The translations under genes were made by a program, and so were the position numbers. A DNA stretch of 64,000 nucleotides, taken from NCBI GenBank assembly GCA_913062815.1, contig CAJXWZ010000022.1, positions 1 to 64,000 on the forward strand, written 5' to 3'. The notes beneath the pieces were generated by a model. The model worked only from the letters and a program-made list of their open reading frames with translations, had not been told where the DNA came from and searched no databases. This document shows, in pieces, positions 18,731 through 30,402 of this stretch; the first letter of the stretch is position 1, and each line of letters opens with the position of its first letter. This stretch comes from an uncultured Colwellia sp. (GTDB taxonomy: Bacteria > Pseudomonadota > Gammaproteobacteria > Enterobacterales > Alteromonadaceae).

Positions 18731-20191
18731 TTATTTAGTCTCGCCTTGAAGCAAAATCGGGTTATTTGATAAACTTCGTGCGATAGCGCCAATATTGCCT
18801 GCGCCTTGTGTTATCACCATATCGTTATCTTGTAATTGCGCTGCGAGTAATTCGGGCAGTATCTCAACATTACTGACATAAACAGGCTCAATTTGTCCAC
18901 GTTGGCGGATAGAGCGTGCTAAACTTTTGCTATCAGCACTGACCACTGGCGCTTCACCTGCTGCATAAACATCTAATAAAAATAGAGAATCGACTTCAGA
19001 CAACACTTCGACAAAGTCTTCATATAAATCACGTGTTCTTGAGTAACGATGCGGCTGGAATACCATAACTAAGCGTTTATCCGGCCAGCCGGTACGCATA
19101 GCAAGAATGGTTGCTTTTACTTCACTTGGGTGATGGCCGTAGTCATCGACTAGCACCATATTTCCAGCTTTTGTCTGTAAGTCTGCAAGTTGTTCAAAAC
19201 GGCGACCAATCCCGGCAAACTCAGTTAACGCCTGGCAAATAGCCTCATCATCAATACCTTCGTCTTTTGCAACTGCAACACCTGCCAAGGCATTTAATAC
19301 ATTGTGTTGGCCAGGTAAATTTACACTCATATCCAATGGTGGCTGACCATCGATTTCAACAGTAAAATAACTTACACCGCCGTCTTGCTGATAGTTTGCT
19401 GCACGCACATCGGCATCTTCAGAAAAGCCATAAGTAATAACTTGACGACCAATGCGTGGTAATAGTTCACGCACAACAGGGTTATCGATACAAACAACCG
19501 CTAAACCATAAAAAGGTAAATTATGTAAAAACTCAATGTAGGTATCTTTTAATTTTTCAAAATCACCTTGATAGGTTTCCATATGATCTGCATCAATGTT
19601 AGTGATCACAGACACCATAGGCTGCAAATGCAAAAATGAAGCATCGCTTTCATCGGCTTCGGCTACTAGATAACGGCTGCTGCCCAATCTTGCATTAGTA
19701 CCCGCACTATTTAATAAACCACCAATGACAAAAGTAGGATCAAGTTGACCTTGAGCAAAAATACTAGCGATTAAGCTAGTTGTTGTGGTTTTACCATGGG
19801 TACCCGCAATGGCAATACCATGTCGAAAACGCATAAGCTCGGCTAACATTTCTGCACGACGTACCACAGGAATACGTTGAGATTTTGCGGCAATGAGTTC
19901 AGGATTATCTTGATTAATTGCGGTGGAAACCACAATAACACTGGCACCATTGATGTTTTCACTCGCATGACCAATAGTAATGATGGCACCTAACTTTGTT
20001 AATCGTTTTACCACTTGGTTATCACCAATATCTGATCCTGAGATTTGATAACCTTCGTTTAATAAAACCTCGGCAATACCGCCCATTCCTGCGCCACCAA
20101 TACCGACAAAATGGATACGTTTTACCCGACGCATTTCTGGTATTTTAATATTACGGTTATTCATTGCTTTTACATTCATTTTATTACTCAT
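18731..20191 (-). CDS. murC: UDP-N-acetylmuramate--L-alanine ligase
   Basis: MurC adds L-Ala to UDP-MurNAc, the first Mur ligase step. The 486-aa protein has the [23 protein letters not shown] nucleotide-binding start, GTHGKTTT (P-loop), and [13 protein letters not shown]. The reading frame stays open to 20224 inside murG, but the ATG at 20191, 9 nt after the murG stop, fits the E. coli length (491 aa). An internal ATG at 20179 is also possible. Confidence 0.95.
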   Translation of the reverse strand: MSNKMNVKAMNNRNIKIPEMRRVKRIHFVGIGGAGMGGIAEVLLNEGYQISGSDIGDNQVVKRLTKLGAIITIGHASENINGASVIVVSTAINQDNPELIAAKSQRIPVVRRAEMLAELMRFRHGIAIAGTHGKTTTTSLIASIFAQGQLDPTFVIGGLLNSAGTNARLGSSRYLVAEADESDASFLHLQPMVSVITNIDADHMETYQGDFEKLKDTYIEFLHNLPFYGLAVVCIDNPVVRELLPRIGRQVITYGFSEDADVRAANYQQDGGVSYFTVEIDGQPPLDMSVNLPGQHNVLNALAGVAVAKDEGIDDEAICQALTEFAGIGRRFEQLADLQTKAGNMVLVDDYGHHPSEVKATILAMRTGWPDKRLVMVFQPHRYSRTRDLYEDFVEVLSEVDSLFLLDVYAAGEAPVVSADSKSLARSIRQRGQIEPVYVSNVEILPELLAAQLQDNDMVITQGAGNIGAIARSLSNNPILLQGETK

Positions 20192-20199
20192 AATCTGTT

Positions 20200-21318
20200 C
20201 TATGTTGTCACGAGTTGCTGACAAATATTAGCAACCTTATCAGTCGCCTCAACATCAGCAGCAGCAAAAGCCGCTTGTGCCATATTCTTCAAAATTTGTG
20301 GCTCGCTAAATAGTTCTGTGAGTGACGTTGCTAAACCTGCACTAGATAAATCAGCTTGATTTATCACGATGGCAGCGCCACGTGACACTAAATATTGAGC
20401 ATTCTTTGTTTGATGATCGTCCACCGCATGGGGCAAAGGTACAAAAACTGCTGCGGTTGCTGACATCGCTAATTCAGATACTGTTAGTGCACCTGCACGA
20501 CAAATAACGACATCAGCCCACTGATATGCGTTAGCAATATCCTCGATAAATTCACTTACTCTGACATGCTCATCAATTAAATTCTGTTTATTGTACGCAT
20601 CAATAACAGCTTGCTGATTACCTTTACCGGTTTGATGCCAGATATTAAAAAGACATGTTTCTCTATTTGCCTTATTTTCTTTACTAATAGCGGCAAAGCT
20701 TTCTGGCACAGTTTGATTTAATACTTGAGCACCTAAGCTGCCACCAACAACCAAAATATTACGATTATTGGTCGTTAATTTATCTACTGAATTATTCACT
20801 TCGCCAATATTTGCTCTTAGTGGATTTCCTACCACCTGTGCGACAATATCGCTATTAAAAGCATTAGGGAATGCACAACACACCTTAGTCGCAATTTTTG
20901 CTAATAAGCGATTTGTTAAGCCTGCCGCAGCATTTTGCTCGTGAACAACTAAAGGTTTTCTCATTAACCAAGCAGCTAAACCGCCTGGAGCACTTGCATA
21001 GCCGCCCATACCCAAGACGGCATCAGGTTTTGTTGCTCTTATTACCGCAATCGCTTGTAATAATGAATTCAGCAACTTAAAGGGTAATTTTAACCATGCC
21101 ATCAAATTTTTATGGCGTAAGCCGCTTATATTGATAAATGAAATATCAAAACCGTAGGCTGGGACAATATCTGCTTCCATACGATCCGCCGTGCCAAGCC
21201 AATGAATATGCCAGCCTTGAGTTTTTAATTTTTCAGCGACGGCAAGTCCTGGGAATATATGTCCGCCAGTACCACCCGCCATAACTAATAAAGTGGGAGA
21301 TTTAATGCTATTAGTCAT
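20200..21318 (-). CDS. murG: UDP-GlcNAc:lipid I transferase MurG
   Basis: MurG transfers GlcNAc to lipid I, forming lipid II at the cytoplasmic membrane face. The 372-aa GT28 glycosyltransferase has the N-terminal [17 protein letters not shown] loop, the [12 protein letters not shown] motif, and the C-terminal [14 protein letters not shown] and [15 protein letters not shown] donor-binding segments. Its start overlaps ftsW by 8 nt. Confidence 0.96.
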   Translation of the reverse strand: MTNSIKSPTLLVMAGGTGGHIFPGLAVAEKLKTQGWHIHWLGTADRMEADIVPAYGFDISFINISGLRHKNLMAWLKLPFKLLNSLLQAIAVIRATKPDAVLGMGGYASAPGGLAAWLMRKPLVVHEQNAAAGLTNRLLAKIATKVCCAFPNAFNSDIVAQVVGNPLRANIGEVNNSVDKLTTNNRNILVVGGSLGAQVLNQTVPESFAAISKENKANRETCLFNIWHQTGKGNQQAVIDAYNKQNLIDEHVRVSEFIEDIANAYQWADVVICRAGALTVSELAMSATAAVFVPLPHAVDDHQTKNAQYLVSRGAAIVINQADLSSAGLATSLTELFSEPQILKNMAQAAFAAADVEATDKVANICQQLVTT

Positions 21319-22585
21319 CAGCTTCTCCTATTTTCCGTGTTTTCCTTTTTGACGAAGTCGCTTGAATGCTTTGCATCCGTAATTCATGATCAATACGAAT
21401 TAAAATAACCACTGCCAGTGTCATAATAATCATTGAGCTACCGCCATAACTGAGCAATGGCATGGTCAAGCCTTTCGTAGGCACTATGCCAGCACTGGCA
21501 CCAATATTCACAGCGGCCTGAAAGCATATCCAAATGCCTATTGCATAGGCAAAGAACCCTTCAAAAAATTTCTCTTTAGCTAATGCTTTTTTCCCTAACA
21601 TTAAGGCTTTAAAGACCAACACCATACTTAGCAACAAAATAATGGCAATGCCAATAAAGCCAAACTCTTCTGCTACCACTGCCATAACAAAATCAGTGTG
21701 TGCTTCGGGTAAATATTCCAATTTTTGAATACTGTTGCCAAGACCTTGACCGAAAACTTCTCCACGTCCATAAGCCATTAATGATTGAGTGAGCTGATAG
21801 CCACTGCCAAATGGATCTTGCCATGGGTCTAAGAAACTGGTGATTCGACGCCAGCGGTAGGGTTCGAATATGGCCAATAAAGACAATAACAACACGCCAA
21901 CAGAAGCTAAGCTAATAAACTGCCAAAGTTTTGCCCCAGCTAAGAACAATAAACCGAAGGTCGTAACGAACATGACAATAATGGTGCCTAAGTCGGGCTG
22001 CCTTAATAACAAACCAGCAAGCACACCAAAAACAATGAGTGGTTTTGCAAAACCACGCCAGTCTTCCATTACTTGATCTCGACGACGCACAAGGTAGGCC
22101 GCAAGATAGCAAAAGAAAAACAACTTAGCAGGCTCAGCAGCTTGAACAGTAATAGGTCCAACGACTATCCAGCGTGTTGAACCATTAACAGAACGCCCGA
22201 CAATCAACACCACAACCAGTAGAAAAATGCCAAACATCAATAAATAGCTGCTATTTTTTTGCCACCATGCCATAGGTATTTGTAACGCAACACCTGCAAT
22301 AGCTAAACTCAAGACAATATAAATGGTATGACGAATAACAAAATGAAATGGATTGTTAAATAACCGCTCTGCAACTGGCATGGAAGAACTTGCCACCATG
22401 ATTAAACCAATCATGTACATAATTAACGCTAGTATGACAAAATTACGATCAAATACGGCATTGTTATTGGACGCTAACTTTTGGTCAAAAACTTTAGTGA
22501 TGCCCGCAGTTATTGTTTCAATGATTGAGAATAAAAATGAAAATTTCATTGCCGGTTCAGCTTTTTCCATAGATGAAGTAGTCAT
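21311..22585 (-). CDS. ftsW: Peptidoglycan glycosyltransferase FtsW
   Basis: FtsW is the SEDS-family septal glycan polymerase that works with FtsI. The 424-aa protein has about ten membrane helices. The catalytic loop region RRITSFLDPWQDPFGSGYQLTQSLMAYGRG and the later AEEFGFIG and LPLLSYGGSS segments are characteristic. The N-terminus is longer than in E. coli and holds a cytoplasmic extension before the first helix. Its start shares one base with the murD stop, and a GGGG-type ribosome binding site lies just upstream. Confidence 0.95.
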   Translation of the reverse strand: MTTSSMEKAEPAMKFSFLFSIIETITAGITKVFDQKLASNNNAVFDRNFVILALIMYMIGLIMVASSSMPVAERLFNNPFHFVIRHTIYIVLSLAIAGVALQIPMAWWQKNSSYLLMFGIFLLVVVLIVGRSVNGSTRWIVVGPITVQAAEPAKLFFFCYLAAYLVRRRDQVMEDWRGFAKPLIVFGVLAGLLLRQPDLGTIIVMFVTTFGLLFLAGAKLWQFISLASVGVLLLSLLAIFEPYRWRRITSFLDPWQDPFGSGYQLTQSLMAYGRGEVFGQGLGNSIQKLEYLPEAHTDFVMAVVAEEFGFIGIAIILLLSMVLVFKALMLGKKALAKEKFFEGFFAYAIGIWICFQAAVNIGASAGIVPTKGLTMPLLSYGGSSMIIMTLAVVILIRIDHELRMQSIQATSSKRKTRKIGEADD

Positions 22586-24024
22586 TAACTTACCCCCCCA
22601 TGCTTTTTCACTGCACTAGCAAATTGCTCACCACGATCGGCAAACCCCTTGAACATGTCAAAGCTAGCACATGCTGGTGAAAGCAAAACAATATCCCCCA
22701 CCTTTGCATTGGCTTTAGCAACTTGCACGGCTTGAGCTAAATTGTGTACCGCTTTAGTTTTCACTGCACTTTTCTTAACTACATCGGCAATTTTATTGCC
22801 ATCTTTTCCTAACGTTATCACCTGATTAACATGCTGTGTTATCGGGTCAAGTAATGGCGCAAAGTCTGCACCTTTACCTTCACCACCGGCAATAAGTATT
22901 AACTTATGTCCTGCGTTATTGTGCTGGGCAATTGTCTGCGCTAAACCGTTAATTGCCGCAATTGTTGCTCCGACGTTGGTCGCTTTAGAGTCATTAATCC
23001 AGACAATACCGTCTTTGTTTTCAACTCGCTGACATCGATGAGGCAAACCTGAAAAACTTGGCAAGTTGTCTACCATATCGGTTATAGACCAACCAGCACA
23101 ATATCCAAGTGCTAAAGCCGCTAAATAATTCAATGCATTGTGCATTCCTGCTAGTGGCAATTTATCTAAAGCGATAAGTACTTGCTCTTCAAACGCTAAA
23201 TAGGCTTTTTCATCGATGAGCCTAATTCCAAATTGTTGTTCAGGTATATTGCTACCAAATGAACACTGCAGTTGAGAGCTATTCTTGGTAACTGTATTTG
23301 GATCATCACGGTTAGTTACTGCCCACTTACTTTGTGAATAGATGGTCTGTTTGATGCTTTGATAATTCGCCATGGTCAGGTGTCTATCTAAATGATCATC
23401 GCTAATATTTAGCACACTGGTGGCAATAGCTTTCATACTAGTTAAGGTTTCTAATTGAAAACTAGATAATTCTAAAATCAATAACTCGGGCACATCAACG
23501 ATATTCCCTGTATTATGACAACCAAGCTCTTCAGTAAAAATATCGAGCACTGGCTGACCAATATTTCCGCCCAACTGTGTATTCAAGCCTAAACACTTGC
23601 CTAAGTGATCAAGTAAAGTTACCACGGTAGACTTACCGTTAGAGCCTGTTACAGCGAGTATACCTATTGATTTATCTCGTTCGTTATTAAGTAAGCAAAA
23701 AAGCTCTACATCACCCATTACATGACAATCTGCACTGATATAATTTGCAATCTCTGCGTCTGCGCTATCAATACCTGGGCTTATTAAAATAACATCTGCA
23801 TGTCGAATGAGTTCACTATGCCACTGGCCTAAATGTAAGCTGGCTGTTGGATGCTCTGCTGCAAATTTATCTTTATTGTAATCAAGTGAAAACGGGCTTT
23901 CTCGTGAGTCGTTAACAGCAAAACACAAACCTTGAGCACTAAGGTAGCGAGCACAGGATAACCCTGTGATGCCAGCACCTAGTACTAGTATTTGTTTATG
24001 CTTTAATGCTGCTAACAATGTCAT
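22585..24024 (-). CDS. murD: UDP-MurNAc-L-Ala--D-glutamate ligase
   Basis: MurD adds D-Glu to UDP-MurNAc-L-Ala. The 479-aa protein is somewhat longer than E. coli MurD (438 aa), due to insertions near TEELGCHNTGNIVDVPE and elsewhere. Signatures are VLGAGITGLSCARYL, TGSNGKSTV (P-loop), LNISDDHLDRH, NDSKATNVGAT, and LLSPACASFDMFKGFADRG. It starts 65 nt after mraY. Confidence 0.95.
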   Translation of the reverse strand: MTLLAALKHKQILVLGAGITGLSCARYLSAQGLCFAVNDSRESPFSLDYNKDKFAAEHPTASLHLGQWHSELIRHADVILISPGIDSADAEIANYISADCHVMGDVELFCLLNNERDKSIGILAVTGSNGKSTVVTLLDHLGKCLGLNTQLGGNIGQPVLDIFTEELGCHNTGNIVDVPELLILELSSFQLETLTSMKAIATSVLNISDDHLDRHLTMANYQSIKQTIYSQSKWAVTNRDDPNTVTKNSSQLQCSFGSNIPEQQFGIRLIDEKAYLAFEEQVLIALDKLPLAGMHNALNYLAALALGYCAGWSITDMVDNLPSFSGLPHRCQRVENKDGIVWINDSKATNVGATIAAINGLAQTIAQHNNAGHKLILIAGGEGKGADFAPLLDPITQHVNQVITLGKDGNKIADVVKKSAVKTKAVHNLAQAVQVAKANAKVGDIVLLSPACASFDMFKGFADRGEQFASAVKKHGGVS

Positions 24025-24089
24025 TTTTATATTTGTTCTCTCACGTATTGTAATCTATGTTTGTTTTCTAACTTTGCGATATATACATC

Positions 24090-25169
24090 TTATCGAAGTT
24101 TCAATGTAGCTAGCCCAATCAAAACTAAAATCATCGATATAATCCAAAATCGCACTATTACTCTAGGCTCAGGCCAGCCTTTTAATTCATAATGATGATG
24201 TATAGGTGCCATGCGAAAAATTCGTTGACCACGCATTTTGTATGAACCCACTTGCAAAATTACCGATACGGTTTCAATGACGAACACCCCACCCATAATA
24301 AATAGCACTAATTCTTGTCTTACTAACACAGCAATAACACCTAAGCCTGCGCCTAACGCTAATGAGCCAACATCGCCCATAAAGACTTGTGCTGGGTAAG
24401 TGTTAAACCAGAGAAAGCCTAGGCCAGCTCCAACGATTGCAGTACAAACCACTACGAGCTCAGAAGTCATTGCTATGTGCTGAATATTTAAATAGCTGGC
24501 AAAATTAACATTGCCGGTGACGTATGCAAATAAGGCAAATGCACCGGCAACCATAATAGTGGGCACTATAGCTAAACCATCGAGACCATCGGTTAAGTTA
24601 ACGGCGTTACTAGTACCAACAATGACGAAATAAGTCATGACAATATAAAATAAGCCTAACTGTGGCATGACATCCTTAACAAAAGGGATAAGGAGAAACG
24701 TTTGCTCTGGGTGTGATATTTGATACAAGAAAACAGCGGTAGCTAAACCTGACACGGTTTGCCAAAAGTATTTCCACTTCGCAATCAAGCCATTAGAATC
24801 TTTTCGAATCACTTTCCTGTAATCATCAACAAAACCGATTATTCCGAAACTCGTCACCACGAATAACACTACCCAGACATAGGTGTTACTTAAATCAGCC
24901 CATAACAACACACTAAAAACAATAGCAGCCAGTATCAATATTCCGCCCATTGTTGGCGTACCTGATTTGGATAAATGACTCTCTGGTCCATCATCACGCA
25001 CCGTTTGACCAATTTGCATTTTTTGCAAATAACGAATCAATTTTGGACCAAAATAAAGCGAAATAAATAACGCGGTCAAAGTACTTACAATGGCGCGAAA
25101 AGTTAAGTATGAAAATACGTTAAAGGCGCTATAGTACTGGGTTAAATATTCCGCTAACCAATGTAACAT
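24090..25169 (-). CDS. mraY: Phospho-MurNAc-pentapeptide translocase MraY
   Basis: MraY transfers phospho-MurNAc-pentapeptide to undecaprenyl phosphate, forming lipid I. The 359-aa, ten-helix protein matches E. coli in length (360). It has the [21 protein letters not shown] loop, FVDDYRKV (catalytic aspartates), [13 protein letters not shown] and [12 protein letters not shown]. Its start shares one base with the murF stop. Confidence 0.97.
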   Translation of the reverse strand: MLHWLAEYLTQYYSAFNVFSYLTFRAIVSTLTALFISLYFGPKLIRYLQKMQIGQTVRDDGPESHLSKSGTPTMGGILILAAIVFSVLLWADLSNTYVWVVLFVVTSFGIIGFVDDYRKVIRKDSNGLIAKWKYFWQTVSGLATAVFLYQISHPEQTFLLIPFVKDVMPQLGLFYIVMTYFVIVGTSNAVNLTDGLDGLAIVPTIMVAGAFALFAYVTGNVNFASYLNIQHIAMTSELVVVCTAIVGAGLGFLWFNTYPAQVFMGDVGSLALGAGLGVIAVLVRQELVLFIMGGVFVIETVSVILQVGSYKMRGQRIFRMAPIHHHYELKGWPEPRVIVRFWIISMILVLIGLATLKLR

Positions 25170-26662
25170 TAAGAATTGTCCTGTTTATGCTTGTTAGGTA
25201 TATGCTGACCTAACAACTGGCTTTGCTTTTTTGATCCAGCATGCCAATTAATAATATTTTCAACGACATATTCCATATGAGCGCTACGAGAGCCTTTAAC
25301 TAAAATCTGTTTTTCATGCTCAACTTCGCTACCGCTAGCAAGTAAATCTAACAGGTAGTCATTGAGCATGGCCTTATCACTAAAATGTTCACTTATTGCT
25401 TGATTATTACGGGCAAAAGCATCACTGGTATTTTGACTCAGCACACCCACGGTAAGTAATATGTTTATGCCTTGCTGTTGCGCATACTCACCAACTTCTT
25501 GATGATAACTGCGCGCATCAGCACCAAGTTCAGCCATATCACCTAAAATTAAGATTCGCTCGCCTTTATAGTTTGCCAATAAGGTTATCGCCGCTTTAAT
25601 CGATTCAACATTGGCGTTATAGGTATCATCAATTAATTTAATTGCGGTACTGTTACTGGTTCTCACCAAATGGTGAATATTCAAGCGTCCTTTTACTGGC
25701 GCCATTTCAGCAAGACCTAACTTGATATCGTCTAGGCTTGCACCACATTCTATTGCAGCGCTTGCAGCAGCTACCGCGTTACATACATTATGCTTACCAG
25801 GTACAGTTAATTGAATGACACTCTGCCCTATCGAGGTTTGTAAGCTAAAACTAGCGCAACCATTTTCATCAAGTACAACGTCGCTGCTATAGCAGTCTGC
25901 ATTGTTAGGATTTAAACACGAAAATGTTTTTACCTTTTTATCGGTTAAGCGCCACTGCCATTTACTGGTGTATTTCGTATCTCTGTTATATAGCGCTACT
26001 CCTTCAGGCGGCAAGCCAGCGAAAATCTCTCCTTTGGCACGGGCTACCCCACATAGATCGCCAAAACCTTCCAGATGAGCGGCGGCAATATTATTAATCA
26101 TAGCGACATCAGGTTTAACGAGCTCAGTGGTATAAGCAATTTCACCAATATGGTTTGCACCCATTTCAATTACCGCAAAATCATGATCTTTTTCTAAGCG
26201 CAATAAGGTCAGTGGTACACCAATATCATTATTGAAATTACCCTGGGTAGCGAGCACTTTACCTAAGCGTGATAAAATAGCTGCCAACATTTCTTTCACG
26301 GTAGTTTTACCACTGCTACCTGTTATACCTATCGTTTTTGGCGCTACTTGTTGTTTAACAAATTGTGCAATGTGGCCTAATGCTATACGGGTATCAGCAA
26401 CAATAATCTGTGCTACTTTATTAGGATCTATGCCATCAATTTGGTTATCGACAATAATGACTTGGCAACCTTTACTCACTACTTGCTGTGCAAAACGGTG
26501 ACCATCAAAATTTGGCCCTTTTAAGGCAAGAAAAGCATTTTGTTTTTGTAAAGCACGAGAGTCAGTAACTAGATTATCTACACTTAGAGATTTCAGCGCT
26601 TCGTTGCAAACTAACTTGCCATTTGCAGCTTTAGCAAGTGTTGCTAAATCTAAGCGGATCAT
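25169..26662 (-). CDS. murF: UDP-MurNAc-tripeptide--D-Ala-D-Ala ligase
   Basis: MurF joins D-Ala-D-Ala to UDP-MurNAc-tripeptide, completing the cytoplasmic precursor. The 497-aa protein has the P-loop [48 protein letters not shown], and LGDMAELG. It is longer than E. coli MurF (452 aa), with a hydrophilic Lys/Gln-rich C-terminal tail. Its start overlaps murE by 4 nt (ATGA). Confidence 0.96.
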   Translation of the reverse strand: MIRLDLATLAKAANGKLVCNEALKSLSVDNLVTDSRALQKQNAFLALKGPNFDGHRFAQQVVSKGCQVIIVDNQIDGIDPNKVAQIIVADTRIALGHIAQFVKQQVAPKTIGITGSSGKTTVKEMLAAILSRLGKVLATQGNFNNDIGVPLTLLRLEKDHDFAVIEMGANHIGEIAYTTELVKPDVAMINNIAAAHLEGFGDLCGVARAKGEIFAGLPPEGVALYNRDTKYTSKWQWRLTDKKVKTFSCLNPNNADCYSSDVVLDENGCASFSLQTSIGQSVIQLTVPGKHNVCNAVAAASAAIECGASLDDIKLGLAEMAPVKGRLNIHHLVRTSNSTAIKLIDDTYNANVESIKAAITLLANYKGERILILGDMAELGADARSYHQEVGEYAQQQGINILLTVGVLSQNTSDAFARNNQAISEHFSDKAMLNDYLLDLLASGSEVEHEKQILVKGSRSAHMEYVVENIINWHAGSKKQSQLLGQHIPNKHKQDNS

Positions 26663-28239
26663 AATTGTTCACCTTCATTATTTTGTTTATCTTTTTCTGC
26701 AAAAAAGCATTGCACGACCTTGCGCTCGTCATAAGCAATTTTCTCAAGACCTAGCAAGATATAATCTTCATGCCCCTTACCAGCTAATAGCACCAAGTCA
26801 CTCTCACCTGCTTTAGTTAACGTTTCTATCACCGCCTGCTTTCTATTGACAATGACAGTTGCTTCGTGGCCTTCATCTAAGCCAGCGATAATATCTTCAA
26901 TGATACTCATTGGCGCTTCAGTGCGTGGGTTGTCATTGGTGATAACTAAACAATCAGCATATTTTTGTGCCGCTTGCGCCATTAAAGGGCGTTTGCCTTT
27001 GTCTCTATCACCACCACAACCAAAAACAACATATAACTTGCCTTGGCAATGCTGACGACAAGCAATCAAGGCTTTTTCTAAAGCGTCTGGTGTATGGGCA
27101 TAATCTACTACTGCAGTTGGTGCTTTAGCCGACAAGAAAGCTTCCATTCTGCCGGGAGTAGCGTTAACGCTAGCAACAACTTCTGCTATTTTGGTTAAGC
27201 TAATACCTTCAACCAACAATACGCTAATAGCGGCGAGTAAATTATCGATATTGAAATCGCCCAATAATGGGCTATGAATATCACTTTTTCCTAAATGGGT
27301 AGATAAGACAAAGCTCACACCTTTGTGGTGATGCTTGATTGCCAGACAGCTGACAAAATTATCATACTGACAAACAGTTGTTCCGCGCCCATAAACCCAC
27401 AAATTATTTCGGTCAGAGGATTGCGCTTTTGGCCATTTTTTTAGCCAATGTTGAGCTTGTAAATCATCCCCATTAATAACGGCAACTTGATTTTCACTAT
27501 TGGTAAATAATCTTCTTTTAGCCGTGGCATAGTCGGCCATCGTGCCATGATAATCTAAGTGATCACGGCTCAAGTTTGTAAACACGGCAATATCAAAAGT
27601 TTCCCCTGATATCCTACCTTGCTCAAGGGCATGAGATGAGACTTCCATGGCTAAATGAGAAATGGCTTGTTCGTTAACTTTTTTCGTGGAAAAATTTGCG
27701 AATAATTGCACTAAATCGGTGGCACTTGGTGTAGTGTTTTCTAGAGGTTGCAAATCATCAACCATGCCCGCGCCATTTGTGCCAATAATTGCGCAGGGTT
27801 TCTGGCACGACAACAAAGCTTGTGCCAAAAGTTGACTAGTACTGGTTTTGCCATTGGTACCCGTAATGCCAATCATGGTCATGTTTTGCTGAGGTGATTG
27901 GTAATAGGCACTGGCGAGAGAGAACAATTGTTCGTTTAACTTATAAAAACTGATGACAGCAACATCGACATCACTTGCTACATAGCGAACTTCACCATGC
28001 TCAGCGCTTTGTTCACATTCCGCTAAAACCAGTTTTGCGCCACAGACTATCGCGCTATCAATATATTTACGTCCATCTTGTGCATGGCCAATGATGGCGC
28101 AAAATATATCGCCTTCAGTGATTTCCCTACTATCGTTTGTTAGGCCACCACGGAAGTTTGATAATTCAACGCTTTGTTCGCAAACAATATTAAACTGGCG
28201 CAGTACTGAAATGATGCCATGTGTAGCAGCTTTATACAT
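26659..28239 (-). CDS. murE: UDP-MurNAc-dipeptide--meso-diaminopimelate ligase
   Basis: MurE adds the third stem-peptide residue. The specificity motif DNPRTEAP is the meso-diaminopimelate type, so this cell should have DAP-type peptidoglycan. Other motifs are TGTNGKTSTSQL (P-loop), TNLSRDHLDYHG and YAHTPDALEKAL. I set the start at the ATG read from 28239 because GGGAG lies just upstream; this overlaps the ftsI stop by 8 nt. The open frame extends 11 codons further, to 28272, inside ftsI. The protein is 526 aa. Confidence 0.95.
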   Translation of the reverse strand: MYKAATHGIISVLRQFNIVCEQSVELSNFRGGLTNDSREITEGDIFCAIIGHAQDGRKYIDSAIVCGAKLVLAECEQSAEHGEVRYVASDVDVAVISFYKLNEQLFSLASAYYQSPQQNMTMIGITGTNGKTSTSQLLAQALLSCQKPCAIIGTNGAGMVDDLQPLENTTPSATDLVQLFANFSTKKVNEQAISHLAMEVSSHALEQGRISGETFDIAVFTNLSRDHLDYHGTMADYATAKRRLFTNSENQVAVINGDDLQAQHWLKKWPKAQSSDRNNLWVYGRGTTVCQYDNFVSCLAIKHHHKGVSFVLSTHLGKSDIHSPLLGDFNIDNLLAAISVLLVEGISLTKIAEVVASVNATPGRMEAFLSAKAPTAVVDYAHTPDALEKALIACRQHCQGKLYVVFGCGGDRDKGKRPLMAQAAQKYADCLVITNDNPRTEAPMSIIEDIIAGLDEGHEATVIVNRKQAVIETLTKAGESDLVLLAGKGHEDYILLGLEKIAYDERKVVQCFFAEKDKQNNEGEQL

Positions 28240-30007
28240 GCTCTGCTCCCACGACTTTAGCTTTTTTTGCATTAACTTTTTTTACATTAGTTTTTATTTG
28301 GTTATTTTTGGCTTGCACCCCTTTGGCATCTGGAGCAATATTTAATGTCCGTAAAGCACCTTTCATCACGCGGGAGAATACTGGCGCCGCCACTTCACCG
28401 CCGTGGTATAAGTCACCGCCGGGATCGTTAATCACTACCACAACCACAACTTTGGGGTCTGAAATTGGCGCAACACCAGCAAATAATCCAATATAGTCAT
28501 TGCCATAACCACCGGCTACCGCTTTAAATGTTGTGCCGGTTTTACCACCAACACGATAACCGTCAACTTTAGCTTTTTCCACGTGATCATCTACCACAGT
28601 TTCAAGCATTGCCGTAATGGCTTGTGCATTTTTTTTAGAAAATACTCGTTCGCCTTCTTCTGGTTTAGCCCTTTTAATGATAGACAATTCTCGTTTAATA
28701 CCACCATTAGATAATGTCGCATAAAACCGTGCCAACTGCATTGGGGTTATGGCTAAACCATACCCCCAAGAAAGTGTTGCTAATTCAAATTTTGACCAGC
28801 GTTGTCTGTCATGCATCATACCTGAACTTTCACCAATCAAGTCAGTGCCCGTAGTTTCAGCAAACCCGGCATCAAAGAACTTATCGATCAAAAAGGTTTT
28901 AGGTACAGATAATGCTAGTTTGGTCGTACCCATATTTGACGAGGTCACTAAAATATCTTCAATCGACAGCTTGCCGCGATTGATGGGGTCATTTACCCGT
29001 CTACCTCCCAACCGCATCCAACCAGGGTTAGTGTCAACAATCGTATTTGCCTTGGCAGAGCCAAACTCCAATGCAGTTAAAGCTGTTAATGGCTTCATAG
29101 TTGAACCTGGCTCATATATATCCGTAATCGCGCGATTTCTAAAACGGTGAATAGCAGTATTACGACGATTGTTTGGATTATAAGAAGGGCTATTAGTCAT
29201 TGCTAAAATTTCACCGGTATGAATATCGGCAACAACTACTGAGCCAGATGTCGCTTTAAACGCTTGCACTGCTCCCTTTAATTCTTTATAAGCAATGGCC
29301 TGAATACGTTGATCAATGGTTAAGGTAACATCTTGGGCAACTTGTGCTTTTTGTTCAGACAGAATTTCAATCCTTCTGCCTTTAGCATCTTTTCTATAGC
29401 GTTTATTACCGCCTTTACCTGTTAACAGCTGATCATATACCCGCTCTACTCCTTCCATGCCTTTATCATCAACATCAGTAAAGCCAACAATATGAGCGCT
29501 TATTTCTCCGGTTGGATAAAAACGTTTAGACTCTTTGCGCAAATGCACACCTGGTATTTTCAATTCGCGAATATAATTAGCCATTGCAGGAGAGATTTTA
29601 CGTTCGAGATAAACAAAACGTTTATTGGGGTTACGCACAACACGCGTAGTTAACTTATTTATATCTTTACCAAGTACATCAGCTAAAGCCTGCCAATGCT
29701 CAGTCATGGCAAGGGCATTATTTTTCATGATAATTTTAGGATCAGCCCACACAGTTTCAACCGGAACACTAATTGCTAATTCATCGCCATTTCTATCCAC
29801 AATTGAGCCACGTTGCACAGTATTCGCTGCCACACGCATTGAACGCATATCGCCCTGTTTTTGTAACATATCAGGTTCAATTATTTGAATATATGCACTG
29901 CGAGCCATCAATCCAGTATAAATCAAGACAACAATGCCTAGCACCACGTAATAACGCCATGCACTAGCTGTTGGTTGACTGCTGCGATTGCTTGCTTTTT
30001 TGTTCAT
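28232..30007 (-). CDS. ftsI: Septal peptidoglycan transpeptidase FtsI (PBP3)
   Basis: FtsI is the class B penicillin-binding protein that crosslinks septal peptidoglycan with FtsW. The 591-aa protein has one N-terminal membrane helix (about 16-37), the PBP dimerisation domain (RGSIVDRNGDELA), and the transpeptidase motifs SxxK (EPGSTMKPL), SxN (SSN in TSSNMGT) and KTG (GGKTGTTFK). The C-terminus is rich in Lys (KTNVKKVNAKKAKV). A 51-nt gap separates it from ftsL. Confidence 0.97.
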   Translation of the reverse strand: MNKKASNRSSQPTASAWRYYVVLGIVVLIYTGLMARSAYIQIIEPDMLQKQGDMRSMRVAANTVQRGSIVDRNGDELAISVPVETVWADPKIIMKNNALAMTEHWQALADVLGKDINKLTTRVVRNPNKRFVYLERKISPAMANYIRELKIPGVHLRKESKRFYPTGEISAHIVGFTDVDDKGMEGVERVYDQLLTGKGGNKRYRKDAKGRRIEILSEQKAQVAQDVTLTIDQRIQAIAYKELKGAVQAFKATSGSVVVADIHTGEILAMTNSPSYNPNNRRNTAIHRFRNRAITDIYEPGSTMKPLTALTALEFGSAKANTIVDTNPGWMRLGGRRVNDPINRGKLSIEDILVTSSNMGTTKLALSVPKTFLIDKFFDAGFAETTGTDLIGESSGMMHDRQRWSKFELATLSWGYGLAITPMQLARFYATLSNGGIKRELSIIKRAKPEEGERVFSKKNAQAITAMLETVVDDHVEKAKVDGYRVGGKTGTTFKAVAGGYGNDYIGLFAGVAPISDPKVVVVVVINDPGGDLYHGGEVAAPVFSRVMKGALRTLNIAPDAKGVQAKNNQIKTNVKKVNAKKAKVVGAEHV

Positions 30008-30058
30008 TTAACTATTATCTTGGGTTAAATTTATCGTCGTAGCCGACAGTATTAATAC

Positions 30059-30400
30059 TTACTCTAAAGTAATAATTATTTCTGAATCGGCATCCGGTCG
30101 CTTCATATTCAATAATTTTTTTGCTCTACTTTCTATGGCACCATGTTCTGCTAAACTATTTTGCTCTAACAACAAGTTACGCCACTCAATATCTAATTCA
30201 TCTCTTTGTGTATATAACTGTTCTAATTCGCTAGTTGTTTGTCTGTTAACGTGCGTGTAATAAATCACTGAGAAAGCAGAAACCACCACCAAAAATAATA
30301 AACAATAACTGACAAGGTGCTGTAATATATCTTGCCAAATTTCCAGTACTAGCACTTGCTTAGCTATTGGTTTACTTAATGCCAGCTTTTGATGTACCAC
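30059..30400 (-). CDS. ftsL: Cell division protein FtsL
   Basis: FtsL is a small bitopic divisome protein that forms a coiled coil with FtsB and links to FtsQ. The 113-aa protein has a cytoplasmic N-terminus, one membrane helix (about 30-50), then a periplasmic leucine-zipper-like coil (TTSELEQLYTQRDELDIEW). The ending with the RAKKLLNMKRP pattern is typical. It starts 2 nt after rsmH. Confidence 0.93.
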   Translation of the reverse strand: MVHQKLALSKPIAKQVLVLEIWQDILQHLVSYCLLFLVVVSAFSVIYYTHVNRQTTSELEQLYTQRDELDIEWRNLLLEQNSLAEHGAIESRAKKLLNMKRPDADSEIIITLE

Positions 30401-30402
30401 AA